A DNA stretch of 64,000 nt from Rhodocyclaceae bacterium (lineage in GTDB: Bacteria > Pseudomonadota > Gammaproteobacteria > Burkholderiales > Rhodocyclaceae): assembly GCA_008080565.1 (NCBI GenBank), contig VIKE01000002.1, positions 79,334-143,333 of the forward strand, given 5' to 3'. Below, piece by piece: positions 54,937 through 62,212 of the stretch. A program made the translations under genes and the position numbers. Positions within the stretch are counted from its first letter, which is position 1. Each line of letters starts with the position of its first letter. The notes beneath the pieces were generated by a model. It saw nothing but the letters and a program-made list of their open reading frames with translations, was not told the origin of the DNA and ran no database searches.

Positions 54937-55080
54937 TCATTGTTCCAGCAATATTTGTTCGACGAAGCTTGCTGCCGCACCAGGCTGTGTTGCCTTCTGA
55001 TAGCTCCTGATGTCGTTCAACCAGTGGTCAAGGTACCAACAAAGGTCATCCCGAGAACCCGGCAGCCCATTGAATTTCAA
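54937..55080 (-). pseudogene. Short coding-like fragment upstream of the AraC gene
   Basis: A minus-strand frame of 47 codons (starting with TTG) ends 33 bases before the AraC start. Its product, with SRDDLCWYLDHWLNDIRSY and ASFVEQILLEQ, has the composition of a real helical protein end. No family is recognised and no proper start is present. The rest of the 383-base gap between the divergent AraC and hydrolase genes shows nothing else clear, so a decayed gene is the simplest view. Confidence 0.3.
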
Positions 55081-55286
55081 AATGCCAGGCCAATCAAACG
55101 ATTTATCAGAAGTTTTGCATGCACTACGTTCATGCGTAAGGCGGAGAAAATGGCCTCAATTTTCACCTCGGTAGCTTTCAGAAAATTAGTCGGGAGCATC
55201 AAGTAGCATATCCCGCCATTGACATTCCCATGGCGCATCTCAAAGTTGAAAACTCTCATTTGAGAATTGGAATGTGATGTCGTCCA

Positions 55287-56144
55287 ATGAATGCCATGTC
55301 GTCAAACCTTGAAGGATTGATAAAGATGGCCAGACAAAGCATGAATGACAAGGACTCCCTTGAGGACTTTCTCTCACGGGAAATCTCGTTCAACGAGATA
55401 TCAAAGATGGTCTATGTCATGGGGAATGGCCCTGCTGTCATCGTGATGCCTGAAATGCCAGGCATCAGTCCCCAAATTGCGCGCTTCTGTCGCTGGGTCA
55501 GAGATGCAGGATTTACTGTCTATTTGCCATCACTATTTGGCATCGACGGCGATGTACCGACAGCTGAAGAGGGGTTGGCTGTCTTTAAAAGAGCTTGTGT
55601 CAGCGCGGAATTCAGAGCGTTGGCGGCTAACCAAACCAGCCCGGTCACCGTCTGGCTGCGCGCCCTGGCAAAGTTTGCCCATGAGGAGTGTGGAGGACCT
55701 GGTATTGGTGCAATTGGAATGTGTTTTACCGGTAACTTTGCGCTAACCATGATGCTTGAGCCGGCAATGCTCGCACCGGTCCTTTCGCAGCCCTCCCTTC
55801 CCATGAACGAACCGGACGGGCTTGAAATATCCCCTGAAGATCTGACGGCAGTGAAAAGTCGTCTTGACCGCGAGGATCTCACGGTCTTGGCGTATCGCTT
55901 TCAGGGTGACCGATTTTGCACTGCGCAGCGATTCGCAGCCTACTCAAATGCCTTGGGCGACCGGATCATTACCAAAGTCCTCCCTGACAACGCTGCGAAC
56001 CCATCCCCGCCACCATTTTTTGAGAAGGTTGTTGGCTACCCGCATAGCGTCGTTACTGCCCATCTCATTGATGAAGCCGGTCAGCCTACAACGCAAGCGC
56101 GGGATGAAATTCTGGCCTTTTTTGCTCAAAGGCTTCTGCCTTGA
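55287..56144 (+). CDS. Dienelactone hydrolase family protein
   Basis: The alpha/beta-hydrolase core includes AVIVMPEMPGISPQIARFCR, VYLPSLFGIDGD and GAIGMCFTGNFALTM, in which Cys is the nucleophile, as in dienelactone hydrolases. KVVGYPHSVVTAHLIDE near the end supplies the histidine. The protein of 272-285 residues is longer than classical members by some 40 residues at the N-terminus. ATG 55326, with AAGGA upstream, is a credible alternative start. It may open a lactone ring in the aromatic or cyclic compound pathway suggested by nearby genes. Confidence 0.83.
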   Translation: MNAMSSNLEGLIKMARQSMNDKDSLEDFLSREISFNEISKMVYVMGNGPAVIVMPEMPGISPQIARFCRWVRDAGFTVYLPSLFGIDGDVPTAEEGLAVFKRACVSAEFRALAANQTSPVTVWLRALAKFAHEECGGPGIGAIGMCFTGNFALTMMLEPAMLAPVLSQPSLPMNEPDGLEISPEDLTAVKSRLDREDLTVLAYRFQGDRFCTAQRFAAYSNALGDRIITKVLPDNAANPSPPPFFEKVVGYPHSVVTAHLIDEAGQPTTQARDEILAFFAQRLLP

Positions 56145-56285
56145 GCGTTCGTTGTTGCGAGGTGAAAAATGGCATGCCATGATCAATTCGCACCTATTGT
56201 TTCTTAGCCTCTGGGCGCCTATTCGTTAATGGCTGCGTTGAGGTTTTGTTGAATGGTCTTTGGTCGATTCCAATCAGGAAATTGC

Positions 56286-57197
56286 ATGTCTATTCCATTG
56301 TCCCGCCTCCCTTCTCTTGATCTTGTTCGTGGGTTTGTTGCGGTCGGGCGTCGAATGAGCATAACGCTTGCCGCCGAAGACCTCTGCCTTACTCAGTCAG
56401 CGGTCAGTAGGCAAATCCATGGGCTAGAGGAAATTCTTGGGGTAAAGCTATTGATTCGAGGGCATCGGTCAATTGCATTTACTGCAGAAGGTGAACGGCT
56501 ATTTCGTAGCGCGGATGGCGCTGTGCAACAACTACAGGATGTCTTTGCCAGCCTGATCATTCCAAGGGGACGCAGACCTGTCACGGTTACCACAAGCACA
56601 GGCGTTGCGAGCTTGTGGCTGCTGCCGCAACTTGGCGTGTTCCAAACGCAATGGCCGAGTATTGATGTACGGCTAGCCGCCTCCAATCGGATACTTGATA
56701 TCAAAGCAGATGGGGTGGATATCGCCCTTCGATATTGCTCCCCCGCAAACGCTCCAGCTGGTGCTATCCGACTTTTCGGAGAAAAAATTGCCCCCGTAGC
56801 TCATCCATCACTTGGGCTGAAAGAGCTCACAACCGCCGAAACCCTTTCAAAGCTGGTGCTTCTGGAATTCGATGATCCGAAGCGCCCCTGGCTGCAGTGG
56901 AGTGAATGGCTTGGGACTGCAGGACTTGAGAAAGCAAAACCCAAGGGAATCCTTCGCTTTAACCAATACGACCTGGTGATCCACGCTGCACTTGCCGGTC
57001 AAGGTGTGGCGCTAGGCCGACAAAATCTCATCGAGCCGTTGTTGGCCGAAGAACGACTCATCGCGCTGGCCACGTCGCAGAAGCACTCGGGAGAGGACTA
57101 TGCTTATTGGCTAGTGCTTGCAGATCAGCAGCCCAGGGAAGAAGTCAGGATCGTCGCTGACTGGATTCAACAAATTGCAAGCGAGCTCTCTGATTAG
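56286..57197 (+). CDS. LysR family transcriptional regulator (GcvA-like)
   Basis: The N-terminal winged helix is SLDLVRGFVAVGRRMSITLA, then AEDLCLTQSAVSRQIHGLE, typical of LysR proteins near GcvA. The effector domain shows VTVTTSTGVASLWLLPQLG and the later GVALGRQNLIEPLLAEERL. AGGAAATTGC precedes ATG 56286, which is preferred to the longer frame. A palindrome lies 13 bases after its stop and before the oxygenase operon, which it probably controls from upstream. Confidence 0.88.
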   Translation: MSIPLSRLPSLDLVRGFVAVGRRMSITLAAEDLCLTQSAVSRQIHGLEEILGVKLLIRGHRSIAFTAEGERLFRSADGAVQQLQDVFASLIIPRGRRPVTVTTSTGVASLWLLPQLGVFQTQWPSIDVRLAASNRILDIKADGVDIALRYCSPANAPAGAIRLFGEKIAPVAHPSLGLKELTTAETLSKLVLLEFDDPKRPWLQWSEWLGTAGLEKAKPKGILRFNQYDLVIHAALAGQGVALGRQNLIEPLLAEERLIALATSQKHSGEDYAYWLVLADQQPREEVRIVADWIQQIASELSD

Positions 57198-57209
57198 CTT
57201 CAGTGGCAC

Positions 57210-57238
57210 CAGATACGCATTCCTGTAGTGCATATCTG
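57210..57238. promoter_or_regulatory. Palindromic operator candidate before the oxygenase operon
   Basis: CAGATACGCA (57210-57219) and TGCATATCTG (57229-57238) are inverted repeats with one mismatch, nine bases apart. This fits the size of LysR-type binding sites. It lies between the LysR gene and the oxygenase start. No strong -35/-10 pair could be set downstream. Confidence 0.45.
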
Positions 57239-57386
57239 ACCAAATTTAAGTCGTTTGAAGCGATGTAGCCTCGCGGTGCAAACTCCATTCAAGTAGTTAT
57301 TCACGCTCATTCCAAACAAGGTGTCTTCATGGCTGAGCGCGAAAACTTTCTGGCCCTATTGGGGTTACCACTGAATGGGAGAAATT

Positions 57387-58334
57387 ATGCCAGCCGTAGC
57401 TTCATCGAGTGCCCCACCTCTCCTCAAGGTACCGTTTGGTATCTCGTCGACGCCTGATTACCCTCCCGTCAGTCAAAGCACTCGGTACTCGCCGTGGACC
57501 CGGCAGTTACCATCGGTCGTCGCTGAAATGGGTTATTTGAAGGAAAGCGACGGTCATCCTTTTACCTATATGTACGATCCGCCAGCGGGTACAGAAAGGC
57601 AAAACTGCGAATTTGAGCTGGTTCGGATGCCGATTCGGGATGCCCGTCAAATGGCATACCAGCCGAGCGTCGACGTTGAGGGATTTGAGCTCTGGGATGC
57701 GCCCACTACGGTCTCTGATTTCCGAAGCGAGCAAGAGCTCATTGCGAAGTACTATGCAGAAACGACCGAGCTCGTCAGGAGTGTAACCGGCGCAACATCA
57801 GTAATCGTTTTTGATCATCAGATTCGCAAGCGCGAAGCAGGACGCCCGCCGCTCTCATTTGGCAGAACTGGGGACGGAAGCAATCCTGGGGCAGTCGGCC
57901 GAGTGCATGTCGACTATTCAGAAGAGACCGGCCAAAGACGTCTCAACCTGGTCTTGAAGGATGCGGCGCTGTGCAATTCCGTTGAAAGATTCGCAATCGT
58001 CAATGTTTGGCGCTCAATCAAAGGACCGGTTCTGGATACACCCTTGGCCGTTTGCGATGCGCGATCGGTAGGCGCTACCGATCTGGAAGCTTGCGAGATC
58101 AGGTATCAAGACCGCAGTGGCAAGATCTATCTGGTGCGCCACTCGAACCGGCATCACTGGTACTACTACTCAGCGATGGATCGCAATGAGGCCCTGATTT
58201 TCAAACAGTACGACTCATTGATTAATAGCGTGTCTCGATTTACGCCACACGCGGCATTCGATCATCCTGAGGCAACCGAATCAACGCCGCTGCGCGAGAG
58301 CATTGAAGTACGTTGCCTCGCAATTTTCAATTGA
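57387..58334 (+). CDS. CmcJ/NvfI-like oxidoreductase (2-oxoglutarate/Fe(II)-type family)
   Basis: The protein of about 315 residues matches the CmcJ/NvfI/gibberellin-desaturase-like family: FELVRMPIRDARQM, FELWDAPTTVSDF, IVFDHQIRKREAG, RVHVDYSEETGQRR, FAIVNVWRSIKGPV and HHWYYYSAMDRNEALIFKQY are all present. H-x-D in VHVDY is the likely iron site. Members include fungal natural-product enzymes and a cephamycin methoxylase partner. GGGAG six bases before ATG 57387 sets the start. It leads an operon with the isomerase and thioesterase genes and could hydroxylate or desaturate an aromatic or acyl substrate. Confidence 0.84.
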   Translation: MPAVASSSAPPLLKVPFGISSTPDYPPVSQSTRYSPWTRQLPSVVAEMGYLKESDGHPFTYMYDPPAGTERQNCEFELVRMPIRDARQMAYQPSVDVEGFELWDAPTTVSDFRSEQELIAKYYAETTELVRSVTGATSVIVFDHQIRKREAGRPPLSFGRTGDGSNPGAVGRVHVDYSEETGQRRLNLVLKDAALCNSVERFAIVNVWRSIKGPVLDTPLAVCDARSVGATDLEACEIRYQDRSGKIYLVRHSNRHHWYYYSAMDRNEALIFKQYDSLINSVSRFTPHAAFDHPEATESTPLRESIEVRCLAIFN

Positions 58335-58377
58335 TGTACCCAATTGTTGTTAGCCCCCTCAGATACCGGAGAGATGA

Positions 58378-59004
58378 ATGAATCATTCCACCAACAATAA
58401 TGACCGTAAGACAATCGAGTTTTGGTTCGATTTGGGTAGCAATTACAGCTACCTGACAGCAATGCGCATCGAAGATCTTGCCGGCAACCTCGGGGTCGAT
58501 GTCGTATGGAAGCCATTTCTGCTAGGTCCCATTTTTCAGTCTTTTGGCTGGGATTCTTCGCCGTTCGTCCTGCAAAAGCAAAAAGGTGAATACACATGGA
58601 AGGACATGGAACGTCAGGCGCACAAACATGGCATCGCGTGGAATAAGCCCAGCACTTTCCCTCGCCGAGCCATTCTTCCAACTCGGGTCGCTATTCTCGG
58701 TCGGAATGAGAAATGGATTGGAGACTTTGTTCGGGCAACGATGGCGCGCAACTTCGTTGAGGACAAGGATCTCGATACAGAAGACGCAGTGCGGGAAGTG
58801 CTTGCCGCTATCAACGTGAACGCTGATCTGGTTATTGCACAAGCACAGTCAGATGAGAACAAGCAGCGACTACGTCATGCAACCGAGACTGCAGCCGACC
58901 TTGGAATTTTTGGGGCACCCATGTTCTTCGTCGGAGGCGAGATGTTCTGGGGGAATGATCGCCTCGAGGACGCTTTAGCTTACGCAAACTCCCAATCGCA
59001 ATGA
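58378..59004 (+). CDS. 2-hydroxychromene-2-carboxylate isomerase/DsbA-like protein
   Basis: EFWFDLGSNYSYLTAMRIEDL is the glutathione-binding start of the HCCA-isomerase family, with Ser in the position of the catalytic residue. KPFLLGPIFQSFGW, then the closing LGIFGAPMFFVGGEMFWGNDRL, are the usual kappa-GST motifs. The 208-residue length is normal. Its stop overlaps the ATG of the thioesterase gene. In catabolic operons it isomerises ring-cleavage products with glutathione. Confidence 0.87.
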   Translation: MNHSTNNNDRKTIEFWFDLGSNYSYLTAMRIEDLAGNLGVDVVWKPFLLGPIFQSFGWDSSPFVLQKQKGEYTWKDMERQAHKHGIAWNKPSTFPRRAILPTRVAILGRNEKWIGDFVRATMARNFVEDKDLDTEDAVREVLAAINVNADLVIAQAQSDENKQRLRHATETAADLGIFGAPMFFVGGEMFWGNDRLEDALAYANSQSQ

Positions 59005-59438
59005 ACGTAATCTCACCCCGAGGTCAGGCCTGGTTGGACTCTGGATATTCGATTTGGCGGATGCCCTGCGCTTTTACCCCTTCGATAGCGCCTTTTTTCT
59101 TTCGTGAATCCGAGGCTGATTTGGTGTTTCGTGTCGAAATTGATGCACAACATTGCAATAGTGCCGGCACTGCTCACGGGGGCTTTTTGGCAACCATTGC
59201 GGATGTGGTCCTTGGCTACAACATCAACCATCGAATTCCGAAAGATTGGCGAATCGCTACCTCAAACCTCTCCGTTCAATTTCTTGCACCTGCAATTCCA
59301 GGGCAATGGGTTGAAGGAAAGATTGATCGGGTAAAAGTCGGGAAACGGCTTTGTCATGCTTCCGGCACCCTCGATATTGAAGGAGTGCCAATTGTTGCGA
59401 TGCATGCGATCTTTGCGGTTGTAGGCGGTGCAAGATAG
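59001..59438 (+). CDS. PaaI family thioesterase (hot-dog fold)
   Basis: The hot-dog motif NSAGTAHGGFLATIADVVLG contains the H-G-G of PaaI-type thioesterases, with the Asp in IADV as the usual catalytic residue. ATSNLSVQFLAPAIPGQWVEG and the following strands complete the fold. The 145-residue protein should cleave an acyl-CoA. The start overlaps the isomerase stop as ATGA, so it is translated with it. Confidence 0.88.
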   Translation: MNVISPRGQAWLDSGYSIWRMPCAFTPSIAPFFFRESEADLVFRVEIDAQHCNSAGTAHGGFLATIADVVLGYNINHRIPKDWRIATSNLSVQFLAPAIPGQWVEGKIDRVKVGKRLCHASGTLDIEGVPIVAMHAIFAVVGGAR

Positions 59439-59871
59439 AACGAATGTCGTCCCATATTCTCACGCTCAGATTGCAGCAGACTTTAACCGCAGAGCAGATT
59501 CGAACTCAGCGCCCAGTTGAGACTCGATTGGCCGATTTGTTGTCTATTGGCAAAGAGTACGCATTAGCCGGTAAAGGAAGCGCCCGTTTAGCCGCTCTTC
59601 GAGGCAAATCCTTGCCATCCTGCGGATGGCCTTGATCATCCGATTTCGGGTTTCTTGATTTACGTTCTCCCCGGGGCTAACATCTTCCCGCGCAGCCAGA
59701 TTCGGCGCGCGTAACTTATCGAGGTTTGGATGTTGGAGATTGCAGTAATCCGATAACCCGATCCCTGCGCCAGCGGGGCATCCAGGTTATCGCGATCACA
59801 AACGTTTGGCAGGCCACCAGCAGGTGGTTTGCTGTTTTTGTTCGTTTAGATTACTGCAATGGATTTCCAAC
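59439..59871. other. Structured region before the rsgA-like gene
   Basis: No credible gene occurs here; a 63-residue frame at 59444-59635 has no family character. The last 140 bases hold three inverted repeats, listed in the next two entries, and run into the start codon of the GTPase gene. No sigma-70 promoter is certain. Confidence 0.5.
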
Positions 59872-59873
59872 AT
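59730..59873 (+). promoter_or_regulatory. Long inverted-repeat leader overlapping the rsgA-like start codon
   Basis: ATGTTGGA (59730-59737) and ATTGCAGTAATC (59739-59750) are matched by GATTACTGCAAT (59849-59860) and TCCAACAT (59866-59873), so 20 bases can pair with only a one- versus five-base bulge. Inside it GATAACC (59752-59758) pairs with GGTTATC (59785-59791). The structure closes over the ribosome-binding area and the ATG at 59872, which fits a cis-regulatory RNA or a small mobile palindrome (MITE-like). Confidence 0.45.
59809..59840 (+). terminator. Terminator-like hairpin in the rsgA leader
   Basis: GCAGGCCACC (59809-59818), loop AGCA and GGTGGTTTGC (59823-59832) form a ten-pair stem with two G-U pairs, followed by TGTTTTTG. 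It could end the preceding operon or act as an attenuator 32 bases before the GTPase start codon. Confidence 0.5.
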
Positions 59874-61026
59874 GACCACATCCAAGCCGAAGCAAGCGCT
59901 TGTTAACGCGCTTGCCAATAGTGACCGCACTTCCGATGTGTGCGATGACTCAGAGCACACTGTGCCTGTCGCAAGTGCCCCCCTGTGGGCTTGTACACCG
60001 CCCGACAAGTCTTGTGATCTTGGCGCCTCCATCGCCAGGGTAACTGCGGTTGATCGCGACCAGTACCTCGTCAGGCACGCCGAGAGTGAAGTGCCCGCGA
60101 AGCTGACGGGACGGGCTATCTACGCCAGCGAATCTCCCGCAGATATGCCCTGCGTCGGCGATTGGGTCCACGTTGAGTATTACGATTCGGGCGCGCACGC
60201 GAGCATCCTTGATGTGCTGCCGCGGCAGTCGTTTCTGAGACGGAAAAGGCCCGGCGACGATGTCGAATTCCAGATGATCGCCGCCAACATCGATATGGCC
60301 TTCATCGTTCAGTCCTGTCACTTTGATTTCAATGTGCGCAGACTAGAGCGCTATCTAGTGATGACCAGCGACGGGCATATTGAGCCTGTCGTACTGCTAA
60401 CCAAGACCGATCTCGTCAGCCCGGCGGCATTGGAGCAATTGGTCTCGCAGATTCGCCATGCTGGCATCGGTGCCAAAATCATCAAGTTGAGCAATATCAG
60501 CGGAATGGGCTTTGAGCAGCTCCGCGAGCTGATCCAGCCCGGCAAAACCTACTGTCTGCTTGGATCATCCGGTGTTGGCAAGACGACGCTTGTCAATCGT
60601 CTGGTTGGCAACTCCGACCTGGAAACAGGTGCCGTCAGCCTCTCGGGAGAAGGCAGGCATACAACCACACGGCGTCAACTCATTGTACTTGAGCACGGCG
60701 GGCTGCTAATCGACATGCCCGGCATGCGCGAATTGGGAATGCTTGGCATCAGTGAAGGACTCGACAACAGTTTTGCCGATATCCAGGCACATTCAACGAA
60801 CTGTCGCTTCGCCGACTGCACGCATACCAGCGAGCCGGGTTGCGCCATTCAGAGCGCCATCACGCAGGGCGAACTGGACCCGGGGCATTTTCAGAGCTAC
60901 CTGAAGCTCAAGAATGAATCAGCCTTTCACGACATGTCACTTCTTGAAAAGCGCAAGAAAGACCGGGCGTTTGGAAAGCTTGTGCGCTCCGTCACCAAAG
61001 CCAAGGGGAAGCGGAAGGACTATTAG
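59872..61026 (+). CDS. rsgA: RsgA-like ribosome-associated GTPase
   Basis: The permuted GTPase order of RsgA/YjeQ is present: G4 VVLLTKTDLVS, G1 LLGSSGVGKTTLVNRL, then RHTTTRRQL (switch region) and G3 LLIDMPGMRELG. The C-terminal zinc site is NCRFADCTHTSEPGCAIQ. An OB-fold domain precedes them. The 384-residue protein has about 40 residues more at the N-terminus than the E. coli protein. RsgA helps mature the 30S subunit. Its place at the border of an accessory region and its structured leader suggest a second, transferred copy, but the presence of another copy cannot be checked here. Confidence 0.86.
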   Translation: MTTSKPKQALVNALANSDRTSDVCDDSEHTVPVASAPLWACTPPDKSCDLGASIARVTAVDRDQYLVRHAESEVPAKLTGRAIYASESPADMPCVGDWVHVEYYDSGAHASILDVLPRQSFLRRKRPGDDVEFQMIAANIDMAFIVQSCHFDFNVRRLERYLVMTSDGHIEPVVLLTKTDLVSPAALEQLVSQIRHAGIGAKIIKLSNISGMGFEQLRELIQPGKTYCLLGSSGVGKTTLVNRLVGNSDLETGAVSLSGEGRHTTTRRQLIVLEHGGLLIDMPGMRELGMLGISEGLDNSFADIQAHSTNCRFADCTHTSEPGCAIQSAITQGELDPGHFQSYLKLKNESAFHDMSLLEKRKKDRAFGKLVRSVTKAKGKRKDY

Positions 61027-61377
61027 GGCACTGGCCTAACCCACAAGTCGACTTGATGTTTCTCGGCAATCCGGAAGCATGAGAACGGTGTATCAACACA
61101 AAGTACGGATCGCCCTTAAAACCATGTAGTCAGTGCCAAGAAAAATCACGATGCCAGTGATCATTATGGCCAAGCTCTCAGATCAACGCCTACTGACCTG
61201 AACGGCTCTCCCTGGCGGCATAGTCCACCACAAATTCACCACAATCCAAGAGTCACAAGGGATTACGGGGAATGACAGCTACCACATTTTTACCACACCC
61301 GTTGCAATGCATGGCAGAATTAAGCCAATACCAAGCCGGATTTACCAGCTTTAGGCCATTGAATTTTAAGAGATAGG
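61027..61377. other. Non-coding region between the rsgA-like gene and tRNA-Arg
   Basis: These 351 bases hold no gene that can be supported. The segment directly abuts the CCA end of tRNA-Arg, the site where integrating elements usually insert. A short start at 61169 (MAKLSDQRLLT, then stop) resembles the opening of tyrosine integrases but is too short to call. Confidence 0.4.
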
Positions 61378-61454
61378 TGGTGTGCCCGGAGGGACTCGAA
61401 CCCCCGACCTGCTGCTTAGAAGGCAGCTGCTCTATCCAGTTGAGCTACGGGCAC
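61378..61454 (-). tRNA. tRNA-Arg (anticodon TCT)
   Basis: On the minus strand the acceptor arms GTGCCCG and CGGGCAC pair, and the discriminator A and CCA are encoded. The anticodon stem GCTGC/GCAGC encloses the loop CTTCTAA with anticodon TCT. The D-arm (TAGCTCAACTGGATAGAGCA) and the T-arm (GGTTCGAGTC) are normal. Confidence 0.97.
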
Positions 61455-61476
61455 TTGAGGGTGAATCTAGAAAAAT

Positions 61477-61553
61477 TGGTCGGGGCGGTGGGATTCGAAC
61501 TCACGACCCTCTGCTCCCAAAGCAGATGCGCTACCAGGCTGCGCTACGCCCCG
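61477..61553 (-). tRNA. tRNA-Pro (anticodon TGG)
   Basis: Acceptor arms CGGGGCG and CGCCCCG pair, followed by A and an encoded CCA. The anticodon stem TCTGC/GCAGA encloses TTTGGGA with anticodon TGG. D-arm and T-arm (AGTTCGAATCC) are normal. It lies 22 bases upstream of tRNA-Arg on the same strand, so the two are probably transcribed together. Confidence 0.97.
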
Positions 61554-61630
61554 ACACGAGAGACGGCATTCTATCACCAGCCGGAAAACCGCACCAGATC
61601 AAGAGCCTATCTTTTCGAAAGAAAGAATCC

Positions 61631-61659
61631 TTGCCCATAGGCTGTCTTCATGATATTTA
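61631..61659 (+). promoter_or_regulatory. Possible sigma-70 promoter of dksA
   Basis: TTGCCC (61631-61636) and TATTTA (61654-61659) are 17 bases apart and lie about 35 bases before the dksA ATG. Both boxes match the consensus only in part. Confidence 0.3.
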
Positions 61660-61691
61660 ATCGCTTTTTTCGTCACTAGGCGCACAAGAAC

Positions 61692-62117
61692 ATGGCAGAA
61701 GAACTGCTCCACAAACACTTCGCTCCCTACCAGCCAAAAGCTGGCGAGGATTACATGAGCGCGAAACAATTGTCGCATTTCCGCAAGATTCTCGAGACGC
61801 TCAAAAAGGAGTTGGGCGAGGATATCGACCGCACGGTTCATACCATGCAGGACGAAGCTACCGTGTTTGCTGACCCGAATGATCGCGCCAGCCAGGAAAC
61901 CGACATGGCGATCGAATTGCGCAACCGTGACCGCGAGCGCAAGCTGATCAAGAAGATCGACGAGACGCTCGCCAGCATCGAAAGCGGCGATTATGGCTTC
62001 TGCAACAAGTGCGGTGTCGAGATCGGCATCAAGCGCCTGGAGGCCCGTCCCACGGCCACGCTGTGCATCGATTGCAAGACCCTGGACGAGCTCAAGGAAA
62101 AACAGATGGCGAAGTAA
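61692..62117 (+). CDS. dksA: RNA polymerase-binding transcription factor DksA
   Basis: The 141-residue protein has the coiled-coil with the acidic tip (EATVFADPNDRASQETDM, containing the D-x-x-D/A motif that enters the RNA polymerase secondary channel). Its zinc finger is CNKCGVEIG, with CIDCKTLDELK. Size and motifs are those of betaproteobacterial DksA, which acts with ppGpp in the stringent response. It is a core gene, flanked by tRNA genes upstream and pnp in the opposite direction downstream. Confidence 0.95.
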   Translation: MAEELLHKHFAPYQPKAGEDYMSAKQLSHFRKILETLKKELGEDIDRTVHTMQDEATVFADPNDRASQETDMAIELRNRDRERKLIKKIDETLASIESGDYGFCNKCGVEIGIKRLEARPTATLCIDCKTLDELKEKQMAK

Positions 62118-62164
62118 TTCGCTTTTTGGCGTTGCTACGGTCAACCGGAAAAAATGCCAAAAAA

Positions 62165-62190
62165 CAAAGGGCGCCGCAAGGCGCCCTTTG
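62165..62190. terminator. Bidirectional rho-independent terminator between dksA and pnp
   Basis: CAAAGGGCGCC (62165-62175), a GCAA tetraloop and GGCGCCCTTTG (62180-62190) form an 11-pair stem with A/T-rich ends in both directions. It serves both convergent genes. Confidence 0.88.
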
Positions 62191-62212
62191 TACGTTCAGC
62201 CTGGGCTGATGC

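Noticed and set aside
59444..59635. 63-residue frame after the thioesterase gene
   Set aside because: There is no ribosome site, no family resemblance, and it lies in a non-coding structured region.
61169..61204. Integrase gene start (MAKLSDQRLLT)
   Set aside because: The frame stops after eleven codons, which is too short to separate from chance.
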